Below are positions 31,671 through 40,412 of a stretch of 64,000 nucleotides of DNA, one piece after another. The DNA is from a virus. The first letter of the stretch is position 1, and each line of letters opens with the position of its first letter. The position numbers and the translations under genes are program-made. The DNA is taken from the IMG/VR virus record IMGVR_UViG_3300023178_000046, positions 1 to 64,000 of that record; one strand, 5' to 3'. The notes beneath the pieces were generated by a model. The model searched no databases. It was not told where the DNA came from and was given only the letters and a program-made list of their open reading frames with translations.

Positions 31671-32305
31671 AAAATATAAAAAACAAAATAAATAATATCG
31701 GTATTGTTACAAAAGAAAACCATGATCAACTTGAAATTGTAACAAAAATGTATATGCAAATATGTGCTACACAAAATATAAAGTTTGATGCACACTTGCA
31801 TATGCAATTACACTATGCTTTAAGAAGCATTGCAGAAAACAACGTAATAATAACACAATTAGTATGTGATATGAGGGAAGAAATTGATAATAAATACAAA
31901 GAAATAAAAAGCAGTGTATATATAAAATATCTTGATGATTACATACATCCAGATAATGCAAGAAAAGACTTTAAAAATTGTTATTGTGACATAGATGATT
32001 GTTTAAACGAACTAACATCTGATGAACTTGTGTTTTCTCATAAAGAATATGAATATGTATGGATAAAAATGAATGGTAATGTTATAAATATACCTATAGA
32101 AAGTAATGGTTATTTAATAACAGAATTCATGGAAAACCTATATAATTACTTCAAAGAACATACAAGTATAAACAATATAGAATTTAAAATAGGTGAATAT
32201 ATTTTCACTTTAAAACGTGATGAATGTAGTTATTCGGACTTTTACGATATGATTTTCAAACACATATCTGCAATTAGTAAAAACGATTGGAATGGGAAGA
32301 AATAA
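31667..32305 (+). CDS. Hypothetical protein, 212 aa
   Basis: It is a helical soluble protein; the N-terminal half has heptad-like Ile/Leu/Met spacing, the C-terminal half is mixed alpha/beta. The 4-nt overlap with the preceding gene supports the start. No family was recognised. Confidence 0.6.
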   Translation: MKNIKNKINNIGIVTKENHDQLEIVTKMYMQICATQNIKFDAHLHMQLHYALRSIAENNVIITQLVCDMREEIDNKYKEIKSSVYIKYLDDYIHPDNARKDFKNCYCDIDDCLNELTSDELVFSHKEYEYVWIKMNGNVINIPIESNGYLITEFMENLYNYFKEHTSINNIEFKIGEYIFTLKRDECSYSDFYDMIFKHISAISKNDWNGKK

Positions 32306-32381
32306 ACCAATAGACATTCTTAGTAGAATAATACAAATTTTATTAATTATAGGTATATTTTATATATGTTTTAGCTTATAA
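32292..32381 (+). CDS. Small membrane peptide, 29 aa
   Basis: It starts MGRNKPIDILSRI and has a single hydrophobic helix IQILLIIGIFYICFSL with two or three basic residues at the N-terminus. It overlaps the preceding gene by 14 nt, so translation may be coupled. Its terminator follows 7 nt later. Role unknown. Confidence 0.4.
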   Translation: MGRNKPIDILSRIIQILLIIGIFYICFSL

Positions 32382-32388
32382 TAATGAT

Positions 32389-32415
32389 AACACATGCAAA
32401 TGTGTTTTCATTTTT
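32389..32415 (+). terminator. Rho-independent terminator with GNRA-like loop
   Basis: A perfect 7-bp stem AACACAT with ATGTGTT and a GCAA tetraloop, then a T-rich tail (TTCATTTTT). It ends the first part of the early operon. Confidence 0.65.
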
Positions 32416-32425
32416 CACTATCATC

Positions 32426-32471
32426 AGGGCGACTGACAAGGGCGATGTCGACTCCAGCCATACAAGGGCGA
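32426..32471. repeat. Three AGGGCGA direct repeats
   Basis: Copies at 32426-32432, 32439-32445 and 32465-32471; the last two share an 11-nt context (ACAAGGGCGAT). This is a GC-rich patch in otherwise AT-rich non-coding DNA. It may be iterons or an operator. Confidence 0.5.
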
Positions 32472-32554
32472 TAATTTCGAAAAAAATATAAATTATTAAA
32501 TAAAAACTTGCAAATGTTAATAAATATGATTATATTCACATAAAATTTAAAGCG
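32472..32554. other. AT-rich leader with a DnaA-box-like site
   Basis: The stretch 32477-32510 is almost all A/T. ATATTCACA at 32532-32540 is one base from a DnaA box (TTATNCACA). Together with the repeats on its left it could be an origin or the leader of the replication operon. Confidence 0.35.
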
Positions 32555-32863
32555 ATGACAATATACAGAGTAGAAAAATTAGAGTATGACGACAGCTGGG
32601 GGTTGCTGATAGGTCAAGAATTTAGGGTCTATTCCATAGACACAAAAACAAACATGGTGATAAAAGATATAGCGAACAAATCTAAATTCCTTGTTGAGAA
32701 AGACAAACATGATAGATGGTATGTTTTTGAAGTAGAATTTGATGATTTCGAAACAAAAAAGGATGCAATGGATTATTATAATAGCTGTGAATTCAATATA
32801 GAATACTATAACGATATTGTTATAAGTAATGTGAGTAAGTTAAATAATTTTTTAAATGGATAG
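32555..32863 (+). CDS. Hypothetical protein, 102 aa
   Basis: It is a small mixed alpha/beta protein with many charged and aromatic residues (about 10% Tyr/Trp/Phe). It opens the replication-recombination operon. No family was recognised. It overlaps the next gene by 8 nt. Confidence 0.6.
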   Translation: MTIYRVEKLEYDDSWGLLIGQEFRVYSIDTKTNMVIKDIANKSKFLVEKDKHDRWYVFEVEFDDFETKKDAMDYYNSCEFNIEYYNDIVISNVSKLNNFLNG

Positions 32864-33119
32864 TAATTACTGCAAGGGCAGAAAAATGAGGGATTATTTA
32901 CATTCAGATGTAATGATCAAAGACAACATACAGGTGTTCAATGATGTGTATGAATACATTGATAAAATGATAAATGACCGAAAGGATTTAATAGTAAAAA
33001 TGCTAAGAGTAACAGACGAAGAAACTATACAAAAAATAGAAGACGACTGTGCGAAACATTTAGCAGATGATATAATAAATATGTGCAATAAAATTATTCA
33101 TAAATGGAGTCACAAATAG
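32856..33119 (+). CDS. Hypothetical helical protein, 87 aa
   Basis: It is mostly helical and acidic/basic alternating, with a likely coiled coil in residues 20-80. The start MDSNYCKGRKMRDY overlaps the preceding gene; a second ATG ten codons later is an alternative start. It ends 16 nt into the next gene. Confidence 0.55.
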   Translation: MDSNYCKGRKMRDYLHSDVMIKDNIQVFNDVYEYIDKMINDRKDLIVKMLRVTDEETIQKIEDDCAKHLADDIINMCNKIIHKWSHK

Positions 33120-33526
33120 GACTTTCTTACAAAAACATAGGATTGAAAGAAAAAATATGGGCTGAATTAACCACCATGAAAGAGCCTTCTGATATGGATG
33201 GTGATGGCGTGAAAACATATTTTATGTTTAATATTAAGGCATATAGTGATGAAAATGGTATATTTATAGTATATACGAACTCTAGTCTATACCCAAGCGT
33301 ATCAAGCGATGACTTGCTCATCATCGCAGAAGAAGGTGTAGATAAAGGTGTGAGGCAAATTGCCTGGAGAGAAGCCAAAATAAAACTGGTGAATTTAAGA
33401 GATCAATTATATTTAAATCAAGCGAGAGGAGCATTTAAAAAAGTAGAAAAATCAAGAGAAGAAATCGAGCGGCATATAAACTATATGCGCAAGATAAAGG
33501 ACAAAGAAACAGTATTTTTAATCTAA
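33104..33526 (+). CDS. Hypothetical protein, 140 aa
   Basis: It has an alpha/beta N-terminal half and a highly charged helical C-terminal half (KVEKSREEIERHINYMRKIKDK). It lies just before the ERF annealing gene and so could be a recombination accessory protein. No domain was recognised. Confidence 0.55.
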   Translation: MESQIGLSYKNIGLKEKIWAELTTMKEPSDMDGDGVKTYFMFNIKAYSDENGIFIVYTNSSLYPSVSSDDLLIIAEEGVDKGVRQIAWREAKIKLVNLRDQLYLNQARGAFKKVEKSREEIERHINYMRKIKDKETVFLI

Positions 33527-33536
33527 ATTTAATCAA

Positions 33537-34037
33537 ATGTCAATTACAACAAAACTCTTTGCCGTTCAACAAGAGATAGGCAAGATATCAAAGGATGCAA
33601 CAAATCCTTTTTACAAAAGCAAATACTTCGATATAAACAGCTTAATTGAACAGACCATACCTTTGTTTAAGAAGCACGGTATTTTGCTCTTACAACCGAT
33701 TAGAAACGGTGAGGTGTACACGATACTACGATGTACAGAAACAGAAACTCAAGAGGAAAGCAGTATACCTCTACCAGAGATGTCAGATCCACAAAAGGTA
33801 GGTAGTGCTATTACTTATTTCAGAAGATACAATCTAGCTTCGATGTTAGGGCTACAAGCTCAAGATGATGATGGTAACGCTACCGTTGGTAGTGTTGTTG
33901 ACAACAGACCATTTTTGACTCAAGAAGGACTAGACTATGTTTTGAATGGTACGAAAGAAGATGCGATCAAAGCCATGCAGACTAGACGTATGAAAACCGA
34001 ATACAAACGATTAATACAAAAGAAACATGGAATATAA
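33537..34037 (+). CDS. ERF-family single-strand annealing protein
   Basis: The 166 residues have the ERF core: ATNPFYKSKYFDINSLIEQTIPLFKKHGILLLQP, then VGSAITYFRRYNLASMLGLQAQDDDGN (about 80-120), the most typical part of the family. ERF proteins anneal complementary single strands during phage recombination. It overlaps the exonuclease gene by 11 nt, forming a recombination pair with a nuclease and SSB. Confidence 0.88.
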   Translation: MSITTKLFAVQQEIGKISKDATNPFYKSKYFDINSLIEQTIPLFKKHGILLLQPIRNGEVYTILRCTETETQEESSIPLPEMSDPQKVGSAITYFRRYNLASMLGLQAQDDDGNATVGSVVDNRPFLTQEGLDYVLNGTKEDAIKAMQTRRMKTEYKRLIQKKHGI

Positions 34038-34761
34038 AGATCAAATAGAGATGCTAAGAAATGACGATCAATACTACAATGGTATTGGTAAAGAGTATCT
34101 TTCGAACTCGGACATACAAGTGTTAACTAAAAATCCAAAAGAGTTTCACAAGACCACAGAAAAAACAACTGAAATGCTGATAGGTAACTATGTTCACGAG
34201 ATTGTTTTCTTCGGTAAATCAGATATACCTTTTGTTTCTGCATCGAATAGAAACACAAAGATATACAAAGATGCAGTGGAAGAACACGGCTCAATTATGT
34301 TGCTGGAAAAAGAAATAGAAATGGCAAGAGATATTGAGTCTCATTTACGAAGCTTAACCAAAGCAAGTATATTGTTCGATAAAGATAATATATATGAGGA
34401 ACCTAACATAAAAGATTTGTTTGGTAACGGAGTCTTGTGGAAGGGAAAAGCAGACATTATAAACAAAAAAGAGGGAAAGATAATTGACCTCAAGACTACA
34501 AGTAACATAGATTCATTTTCAGCTAAAGCAAAGCTATATAATTATGATAGCCAAGCTTGGATTTACAAGGAGCTTTTTGGATATGAAATGATGTTTTTTG
34601 TAGTAGAGAAAGGAACTAACAGGTGTAAAATTGTTGAAGTTTCTGATGAGACCTACCAAAGAGGTAGAGATAAGGCCCAAGAGGCAGAGTTAAATTATGT
34701 GGATATGTATAAAAACAAAAACACAGATCCTAATCAATTTGTAGAGCATGGAATCATATAA
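34027..34761 (+). CDS. PD-(D/E)XK exonuclease (RecE/DUF3799-like)
   Basis: The 244-aa protein has GNYVHEIVFFG (His/Glu helix), LWKGKADIINKKEGKIIDLKTTSNI (D...DxK core near residues 139-160) and YDSQAWIYKELFG (the QxxxY motif). This matches the lambda-exonuclease/RecE-type PD-(D/E)XK nucleases such as PF12684. It would degrade one strand to give the single-stranded DNA on which the preceding ERF acts. Confidence 0.82.
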   Translation: MEYKDQIEMLRNDDQYYNGIGKEYLSNSDIQVLTKNPKEFHKTTEKTTEMLIGNYVHEIVFFGKSDIPFVSASNRNTKIYKDAVEEHGSIMLLEKEIEMARDIESHLRSLTKASILFDKDNIYEEPNIKDLFGNGVLWKGKADIINKKEGKIIDLKTTSNIDSFSAKAKLYNYDSQAWIYKELFGYEMMFFVVEKGTNRCKIVEVSDETYQRGRDKAQEAELNYVDMYKNKNTDPNQFVEHGII

Positions 34762-34827
34762 AAAAAGCATGAAACTGTGCATTACAATACTAACATTTTA
34801 TTTATTAATTTTTTTATTTTTTTAATC

Positions 34828-35172
34828 ATGATTAAAGCTAACATTTCAATCAACTTAACAAAACTAGGACAAAATCAAGCTAAAATTTCAACCTCAAAAA
34901 AAGGTGAAAAATGGGCTAACCTAGAAATTGCAATCAAAGACGAGGTTGATCAGTACAACCAAAACATTAGTGTGAAATTCTCTAAGAATAAAGATAATCC
35001 GAATGAAGATCCAATATGGCTAGGGAATGGGTCTACATACTGGACTGATGGAGCCACACCTAAGACTTCAAGAGAATTACCTTCAAAAGACGCAAATGCT
35101 GTTGGTAGTGTAGCCTCGCCTTTTCCTACAACAACAGAAACAAAAGTAGTTGAAGATGACTTACCATTCTAA
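34828..35172 (+). CDS. ssb: Single-stranded DNA-binding protein with acidic tail
   Basis: ATG 34828 gives 114 aa. The OB-like beta-rich core includes MIKANISINLTKLGQNQAKI and KWANLEIAIKDEV. The tail ends VVEDDLPF, which closely resembles the partner-binding DDDIPF tip of bacterial SSB. It lacks the standard SSB N-terminus, so it may be a phage SSB analogue. Partners through the tail are likely nuclease or helicase. It overlaps the next gene by 17 nt. Confidence 0.7.
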   Translation: MIKANISINLTKLGQNQAKISTSKKGEKWANLEIAIKDEVDQYNQNISVKFSKNKDNPNEDPIWLGNGSTYWTDGATPKTSRELPSKDANAVGSVASPFPTTTETKVVEDDLPF

Positions 35173-35671
35173 AAACATATTAGCAGCTTTTCATATAGTC
35201 GATAAAGTTTGTGAATGGTATGAAACAAAGCCATCACAATTATTTCAAAGAAGAAGATTCAGAGAAATAATACTTGCTAGACAAGAAGTCTTTTATTTAA
35301 TAAAGAATGTATGTCCAAAAATGAGTTTAGCCTCCATTGGGGGGCTAAGTGCTCATTTTGTTGAAGGGTCGGAATTTAATCATGCTACAGTACTACATAG
35401 TGTAAAAAGCGTAGAAGACAGGATGTTCTGCGATAAAAGTTATAAACATGGAATTCAAGGAAAACTATTTCAATTAAAAAGGGAGACTTTAAAAATAAAA
35501 GGTGATGACGATGATATTTATCAAACTATGTTGACAGATCTGATTTTAGAGCTAAACAAACGAAAAGAAAACAAAGAGTTAGAAATCTTATTAATGTATT
35601 TAAGAAAACTTCGAGATGAAGGAGAGGCCAATACAAATTCATACGAAAATCACGCAATGGAGGTGGTATAA
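35156..35671 (+). CDS. DnaA domain IV-like DNA-binding protein
   Basis: ATG 35156 gives 171 aa (a TTG is two codons upstream). Residues about 30-95 (RRRFREIILARQEVFYLIKNVCPKMSLASIGGL...FNHATVLHSVKSVE) match the C-terminal DNA-binding domain of DnaA: the aRqvamyL helix, sl..IG turn, and the H-x-TVlHa signature. There is no AAA+ module. Its target could be a DnaA-box-like origin of the phage or the host. It sits between SSB and a replisome-organiser-like gene. Confidence 0.7.
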   Translation: MTYHSKNILAAFHIVDKVCEWYETKPSQLFQRRRFREIILARQEVFYLIKNVCPKMSLASIGGLSAHFVEGSEFNHATVLHSVKSVEDRMFCDKSYKHGIQGKLFQLKRETLKIKGDDDDIYQTMLTDLILELNKRKENKELEILLMYLRKLRDEGEANTNSYENHAMEVV

Positions 35672-36320
35672 AGACGCAAATACAAAATCTCTATTCCTAC
35701 ACTTAATTATAACGGCCTGTCAATCTTCATGTATTGAAAACGAAATGTCTGTACAAAGAGGGCAACGTCTGACTACATACAGAGAATTGGCAGAGGAGAG
35801 CGGTCTTTCACTATCACAAACAAGAACTTCGGTAAAAAAACTTTTTGAAACAGGCGAAATAGATTTAGACACAACAAAAAGGTTTACACTTATAACACTG
35901 CTAAATTACGAGTCTTATCAGCAAAGACAAAAAGCAATAATTACTGAAGAGATTTCAGAAAACAATAACAGAATGTTTTACAAACAATCTATTAGCAACA
36001 CAGTATGGGTAGAAACTATGTGTATGCAGAATAATATGTCGAGTGAAAACTTAAAGTTTTTATTAGACAAATTCATGTTGCATTTACAAGCAAGCAACAT
36101 AAGAAAAACAAGACTGCAAGATTTTACTGGACACTTTAATAATTGGGTAAGGTATCAAAAGATAGATGAGACCTCTGTTCCTGCGAATGAAACTTACATT
36201 TATACATGGAGAGGTATGCATGAAAAAAGGGGAAATTTTTTACAATTTTCAAAAGACAAAAAATCATACGATCATCCAGGGTTCGATTTCAAACTAATAA
36301 AAATATTAAGAGATGAATGA
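35616..36320 (+). CDS. Replisome organiser-like protein with winged helix
   Basis: The 234-aa protein begins KERPIQIHTKITQWRWYKDANTKSLFLHLIITAC, then RGQRLTTYRELAEESGLSLSQTRTSVKKLFETGEI, a pattern common to phage replication-initiation proteins with an N-terminal winged helix. The C-terminal half is helical (DnaD-like or linker). It likely binds the origin and recruits the primase-helicase encoded by the next gene, which it overlaps by 8 nt. Confidence 0.7.
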   Translation: MKERPIQIHTKITQWRWYKDANTKSLFLHLIITACQSSCIENEMSVQRGQRLTTYRELAEESGLSLSQTRTSVKKLFETGEIDLDTTKRFTLITLLNYESYQQRQKAIITEEISENNNRMFYKQSISNTVWVETMCMQNNMSSENLKFLLDKFMLHLQASNIRKTRLQDFTGHFNNWVRYQKIDETSVPANETYIYTWRGMHEKRGNFLQFSKDKKSYDHPGFDFKLIKILRDE

Positions 36321-38097
36321 AATCAATGGATTTAAAATAAAAAACTACAACCAATACGGTTTTCCATCAAAAGCAAAAACACATACCTGCCCTGTATGTA
36401 GCGAAAACAGAAAAAAGAAAAAAGATAAGTGCGTGATGCTTGATTGGGATAGAGGTCTTGCAACTTGTCAGCACTGTGGTATCGTACTGCAAATGCATGA
36501 ATACGAAAAGAAAAATCAAACAGAAAAATACGTATTACCTCCAAAGAAATTGTACGATGATCCTAGCGAAAACGTACAAAAATGGTTTCTTGACAGGGGC
36601 ATATCATTGACAACAATAAACAAACTAAGAATAACCGATGGCATTGAGTGGATGCCTGTGGTCAATAAAGAAGTACACACAATACACTTCAATTATTTTA
36701 TTGATAGCACATTAGTGAATGTTAAATATAGAGACTCACAAAAGCACTTTAAAATGTATAAAGATGCGGAAAAAGTGTTCTATAATTTAGATTCCATAAG
36801 GTTTTCTGATTCTTGTGTAATTGTGGAAGGAGAAATGGATGTTGCCTCTGTCGTAGAAGCTGGTATAAATAGCGTAATATCTGTTCCAAATGGATTTAAT
36901 CTAAACGGAGAGTTAAATCTAGACTACTTAACAAACTATTACGAATTGTTTGAAGGCAAAACAAAAATATATTTGTGTGTAGATAATGATGATGCTGGTA
37001 AGAAAGGACAGGCTGAACTAATAAGAAGACTAGGCGCAGAGAAATGTTATCTTGTAAATTTAGATGACTGTAAAGATGCTAATGACTATCTACTAAAGTA
37101 TGGAGCAGAAAAGCTGAAAGAAAAAATACTTGGCGCACCACAATGTCCGCTAGAAAATGTGGTGACTGCTGAAGATGTAATGGATGACTTGGAAAACTTT
37201 TACCTCAACGGTCATCAGAAGGGTTTTGGTGTTGGACTATCGGAGTTTGACAACATATTTACAACATACACAAAACAATTTATTGTTGTCACAGGATTCC
37301 CTTCATCTGGAAAATCAGATTTCGTTGATCAGATGTGTGTAGGATACAATATGTTGCATGGTTTTAAAATAGCATACGCATCAACAGAAAACTTTCCTGC
37401 GTACCTACATGTAGATAAGATTGTAAGAAAATACTACGGCATGAGACCAGACTCAAAAGAAGTGTTATCCGAAAAGTGGAAAAGAGTAGTAAGACACGTA
37501 TCAAAAAACTTCTTTCATATAAACTACGATGATGGCTACGATTTAGAGAAGGTTCTTCAGAAGGCAGAAGAATTAGTTAAAAGAAAAGGCATAAGGGTTC
37601 TTGTCATTGACCCATACAATAAAGTAAGGTACAAGAATGGAAAGAACCTAGGTATTAATGACTATACAAATGAATACCTTAACATGATCGATAACTTTTG
37701 CAAAAAACATGATGTACTCGTAATTATAGTTGCACACCCTACAAAGCCTGAAAAGATAGATGGTAAGCTACAGCCTCCTACATTTTACGATGTGAAGGGT
37801 GGTGGTGAGTTTTACGACATGAGTCCTCATGGAATACTTGTTCACAGAGAGAGGACAGAAGAAGGGATGAGCAGCAATCTAGTAAAGATTAAGGTGTTGA
37901 AAGTAAAGTTTGCTAATCTTGGAGTAAACGATGCAGAATGTATGTTTGCATGGAATGTCAACAATGGTAGGTATGATAAAGTTGTGAATGGAGAGCCTAC
38001 TTGGGACAATTCTAATTGGATAGAAAATCCAAAAAACAAAATAGTACAGACGAAAATTATAGATGAAACTGTAAAAGACTTGGAAGATGCCTTCTAA
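36313..38097 (+). CDS. Primase-helicase (bifunctional, T7 gp4-like)
   Basis: In 594 aa it has a zinc ribbon (C26-P-V-C29 and C52-Q-H-C55), TOPRIM motifs (VEGEMD at about 171-176; DNDDAGKKG at about 224-232) and a RecA-type helicase with Walker A GFPSSGKS at about 328-335 and Walker B VLVIDPYN near 430. The order zinc ribbon-TOPRIM-helicase is that of T7 gp4. It makes primers and unwinds DNA at the fork. It is in the same operon as DnaA-like, SSB and recombination genes. No DNA polymerase was found in the window. Confidence 0.9.
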   Translation: MNEINGFKIKNYNQYGFPSKAKTHTCPVCSENRKKKKDKCVMLDWDRGLATCQHCGIVLQMHEYEKKNQTEKYVLPPKKLYDDPSENVQKWFLDRGISLTTINKLRITDGIEWMPVVNKEVHTIHFNYFIDSTLVNVKYRDSQKHFKMYKDAEKVFYNLDSIRFSDSCVIVEGEMDVASVVEAGINSVISVPNGFNLNGELNLDYLTNYYELFEGKTKIYLCVDNDDAGKKGQAELIRRLGAEKCYLVNLDDCKDANDYLLKYGAEKLKEKILGAPQCPLENVVTAEDVMDDLENFYLNGHQKGFGVGLSEFDNIFTTYTKQFIVVTGFPSSGKSDFVDQMCVGYNMLHGFKIAYASTENFPAYLHVDKIVRKYYGMRPDSKEVLSEKWKRVVRHVSKNFFHINYDDGYDLEKVLQKAEELVKRKGIRVLVIDPYNKVRYKNGKNLGINDYTNEYLNMIDNFCKKHDVLVIIVAHPTKPEKIDGKLQPPTFYDVKGGGEFYDMSPHGILVHRERTEEGMSSNLVKIKVLKVKFANLGVNDAECMFAWNVNNGRYDKVVNGEPTWDNSNWIENPKNKIVQTKIIDETVKDLEDAF

Positions 38098-38338
38098 AAA
38101 GATAAAAAACTTTTTTGCTCCTACGAAAGAAATGTATAATGCTTGTTCTTGGTGTTTTAGCAATGACATAAAAGCGTGGATAGAGCCAATAGGAAAAGAA
38201 TATGTTGTTGTTTTAGATTATCAAGGAAAGGTTAAACGTGGTAAGGAAATAGCTGTGTCTAGTGAGGAAGCATCAGAAATAATATGGAGGCTATACAAAA
38301 CAATATATGAAAAACAAAAAATATTTGGTGATTTGTAA
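38087..38338 (+). CDS. Hypothetical protein, 83 aa
   Basis: It is a small alpha/beta protein (start MPSKKIKNFFAPTKEMY, with CSWCF). It overlaps the helicase end by 11 nt. No family was recognised. Confidence 0.55.
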   Translation: MPSKKIKNFFAPTKEMYNACSWCFSNDIKAWIEPIGKEYVVVLDYQGKVKRGKEIAVSSEEASEIIWRLYKTIYEKQKIFGDL

Positions 38339-38363
38339 AAATTAATATAACTTTAAAAGCATT

Positions 38364-38741
38364 ATGAAAATTAATGCTATAGAACTCGTCCAAAAATTTA
38401 ATAAATCTTTTGGAATTTTGATAAACAAGAAGCCGAAGGCTCTTTCTGAATCAGACTACAAGCTGAAATTTGATCTGATGAAGGAAGAGCTTTCTGAATA
38501 TATGGAGGCTTGTAAAAACAATGATATTGTTGAAATTGCTGATGCGGTAGTTGACATGCAATATATATTAAATGGCATCGTGCTTGCCCATGGACTACAG
38601 GATGTTTTTGAAGACATGTTTGTTGAGGTACATGAGAGCAATATGAGTAAACTAGAAAACGGTAAGGTTTTAAAAAGAAAGGATGGCAAGGTGCTGAAGG
38701 GAAAAAACTATTACCCACCTAACCTAAAAAAATTCTTATGA
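38364..38741 (+). CDS. MazG/PRA-PH-like nucleotide pyrophosphohydrolase
   Basis: The 125-aa helical protein has LMKEELSEYMEACKNNDIVEIADAVVDMQYILNG, the ExxE...DxxD metal-binding pattern of all-alpha NTP pyrophosphatases (PF01503/MazG-like), and then the helix HGLQDVFEDMFVEVHESNMSKL with NMSKL typical of phage members. It hydrolyses nucleoside triphosphates and may adjust nucleotide pools or (p)ppGpp-type stress signals. It overlaps the next gene by 4 nt. Confidence 0.8.
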   Translation: MKINAIELVQKFNKSFGILINKKPKALSESDYKLKFDLMKEELSEYMEACKNNDIVEIADAVVDMQYILNGIVLAHGLQDVFEDMFVEVHESNMSKLENGKVLKRKDGKVLKGKNYYPPNLKKFL

Positions 38742-38986
38742 AATTAATAGACGAACAAATCAGAAAAATACTAGGCTACAAAACATGGTCAGTACAAAGA
38801 AAAGTGGACACTCTTTTAGAGATGGATGCTTCAGCTTATACTCAGCTTGGCACAGACTCAACCTCTACAGAAAAAAAAGAAACAAGAAAAAACAGCAGAA
38901 AGATATACAGAGCTATTGCGCAAATAAGTCCTATGGACGGATATATCCTGGAAGCGCACATGATGGAAAAAGAGCTAAATTTGTAA
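38738..38986 (+). CDS. Hypothetical basic protein, 82 aa
   Basis: It is helical, with many Thr/Ser/Lys in the middle (STSTEKKETRKNSRKI) and a final acidic segment. No domain was recognised. The 4-nt overlap with the pyrophosphohydrolase supports the start. Confidence 0.55.
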   Translation: MKLIDEQIRKILGYKTWSVQRKVDTLLEMDASAYTQLGTDSTSTEKKETRKNSRKIYRAIAQISPMDGYILEAHMMEKELNL

Positions 38987-38987
38987 C

Positions 38988-39161
38988 ATGAAACAATTCG
39001 GTGCATTTATTATAAATTACTTCAATGATCTCAATGAGATGTCTACGGACACGTATGAGTCTATCATGGAAAGCGATTTTGATACTGCAAAAAATCAAAT
39101 AAACCGAATGATTTTTAAACTTCAAGAGCTTAGAAAACTCTTGCACGACAATAATGAATGA
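38988..39161 (+). CDS. Small helical protein, 57 aa
   Basis: A complete frame starts MKQFGAFIINYFNDLNEM and ends LRKLLHDNNE. It is acidic and helical, probably a coiled coil. It begins 1 nt after the previous stop and overlaps the metallophosphoesterase gene by 8 nt, which fits a real coupled gene. Confidence 0.55.
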   Translation: MKQFGAFIINYFNDLNEMSTDTYESIMESDFDTAKNQINRMIFKLQELRKLLHDNNE

Positions 39162-40296
39162 TGAAATCAAACAATATGTTTTAGAGTATTATCAAAAAGG
39201 GTTTACCAATAAGACTGTTTTAGCTCGTATGTGTGTTAAAAAGTTTCACTTAAGTGAAACATACACAGTAGAGAAATTAAGAAGATCCATTTCTCACTTC
39301 TTGCAAAGACAGCAAATTAAAGAAGAAAACCCTGCTCTACTACAGGAATGTGAAACAGTAGGTATTGATCCATCTACTGTTGGACAGGCATGGTATAAAG
39401 GTAAGCATTGGAGTGTAAACTTTAAGCCAGGCAAAGTTGGACCGAGCTTCGAAGAGATGCTCAAAGATCATATAGAAGATGTTAAAAATCATACGTTCAA
39501 ATATGAGGAGATTAAACGAGAAAACAATTCTGATGATTGCTTACTTGTTATTGATCCTGCTGATATACACATTGGGAAGCTAGCTTCTTCATTCGAAACA
39601 GGCGAGGATTACAATTCACAAATTGCAGTACAAAGGGTTCTTGATGGTGTTGATGGAATCCTAGAGAAATCCTCTGGCTTCAATATTGATAAAATATTGT
39701 TTGTTGCAGGTAACGATATTCTTCATTACGACACACCCAAAAGAACTACTACAAGTGGAACACCACAGGATACTGATGGGATGTGGTACGAGAACTTTCT
39801 TACAGCAAAGAAATTATACGTTAATGTTTTAGATAAGCTTTTGAAGGTAGCTGACGTACACTTTATGTTTAATCCATCAAATCACGACTATCAAAGTGGG
39901 TTCTTTTTATCAGATTCTATAAGATCGTGGTATAACACGTGTAAAAACATAACCTTTGACACGTCTATAGCTCACCGAAAGTATTTCAGATACCACAACA
40001 ACCTTATAGGCACAACTCATGGAGATGGAGCTAAAACGCAAGACCTGCCTTTGTTGATGGCGCAAGAAGCTGGAGACGATTGGTCTGCTGCAAAAAACAG
40101 ATATGTATACATACATCACATACATCATAAGATGTCTAAAGATTTTATTGGCGTCACTGTCGAAGCTCTTAGATCACCATCTGGAACTGACTCCTGGCAC
40201 CACAGAAAGGGCTATCAACACGCCCCTAAAGCTGTTGAGGGTTTTATTCATGAAAAGCAATTCGGACAGATAGCAAGATTTACACATTTATTCTGA
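39154..40296 (+). CDS. Calcineurin-like metallophosphoesterase with N-terminal HTH
   Basis: In 380 aa, an N-terminal helical region with a possible HTH (FTNKTVLARMCVKKFHLSET) precedes the phosphoesterase core: DPADIHIGKL (DxH), VAGNDILHYD (GD/N-x), FNPSNHDYQ (GNHD-like with Asn and His), TTHGDG and YVYIHHIHH (GHxH-like). Phage proteins of this type are common in replication regions of Bacteroidota phages. The substrate is unknown: a DNA 3'/5' end or a nucleotide. It ends with a 1-nt overlap with the next small gene. Confidence 0.78.
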   Translation: MNDEIKQYVLEYYQKGFTNKTVLARMCVKKFHLSETYTVEKLRRSISHFLQRQQIKEENPALLQECETVGIDPSTVGQAWYKGKHWSVNFKPGKVGPSFEEMLKDHIEDVKNHTFKYEEIKRENNSDDCLLVIDPADIHIGKLASSFETGEDYNSQIAVQRVLDGVDGILEKSSGFNIDKILFVAGNDILHYDTPKRTTTSGTPQDTDGMWYENFLTAKKLYVNVLDKLLKVADVHFMFNPSNHDYQSGFFLSDSIRSWYNTCKNITFDTSIAHRKYFRYHNNLIGTTHGDGAKTQDLPLLMAQEAGDDWSAAKNRYVYIHHIHHKMSKDFIGVTVEALRSPSGTDSWHHRKGYQHAPKAVEGFIHEKQFGQIARFTHLF

Positions 40297-40394
40297 TGTT
40301 TTTAAAATTTGTAGAGTTTATAACCTTCTTGACCTCGTTTGTTTGTATCGTATATTTGATACGAATTTTGTTTTTCAACAAAACCGATTTGTAA
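40296..40394 (+). CDS. Small single-TM membrane peptide, 32 aa
   Basis: It starts MFLKFVEFITFL and has one long hydrophobic helix with a charged C-terminus (FFNKTDL). Its ATG overlaps the preceding stop (TGATG), which points to coupled translation and a real gene. Function unknown. Confidence 0.5.
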   Translation: MFLKFVEFITFLTSFVCIVYLIRILFFNKTDL

Positions 40395-40412
40395 TCACTA
40401 TCATCATGCATA

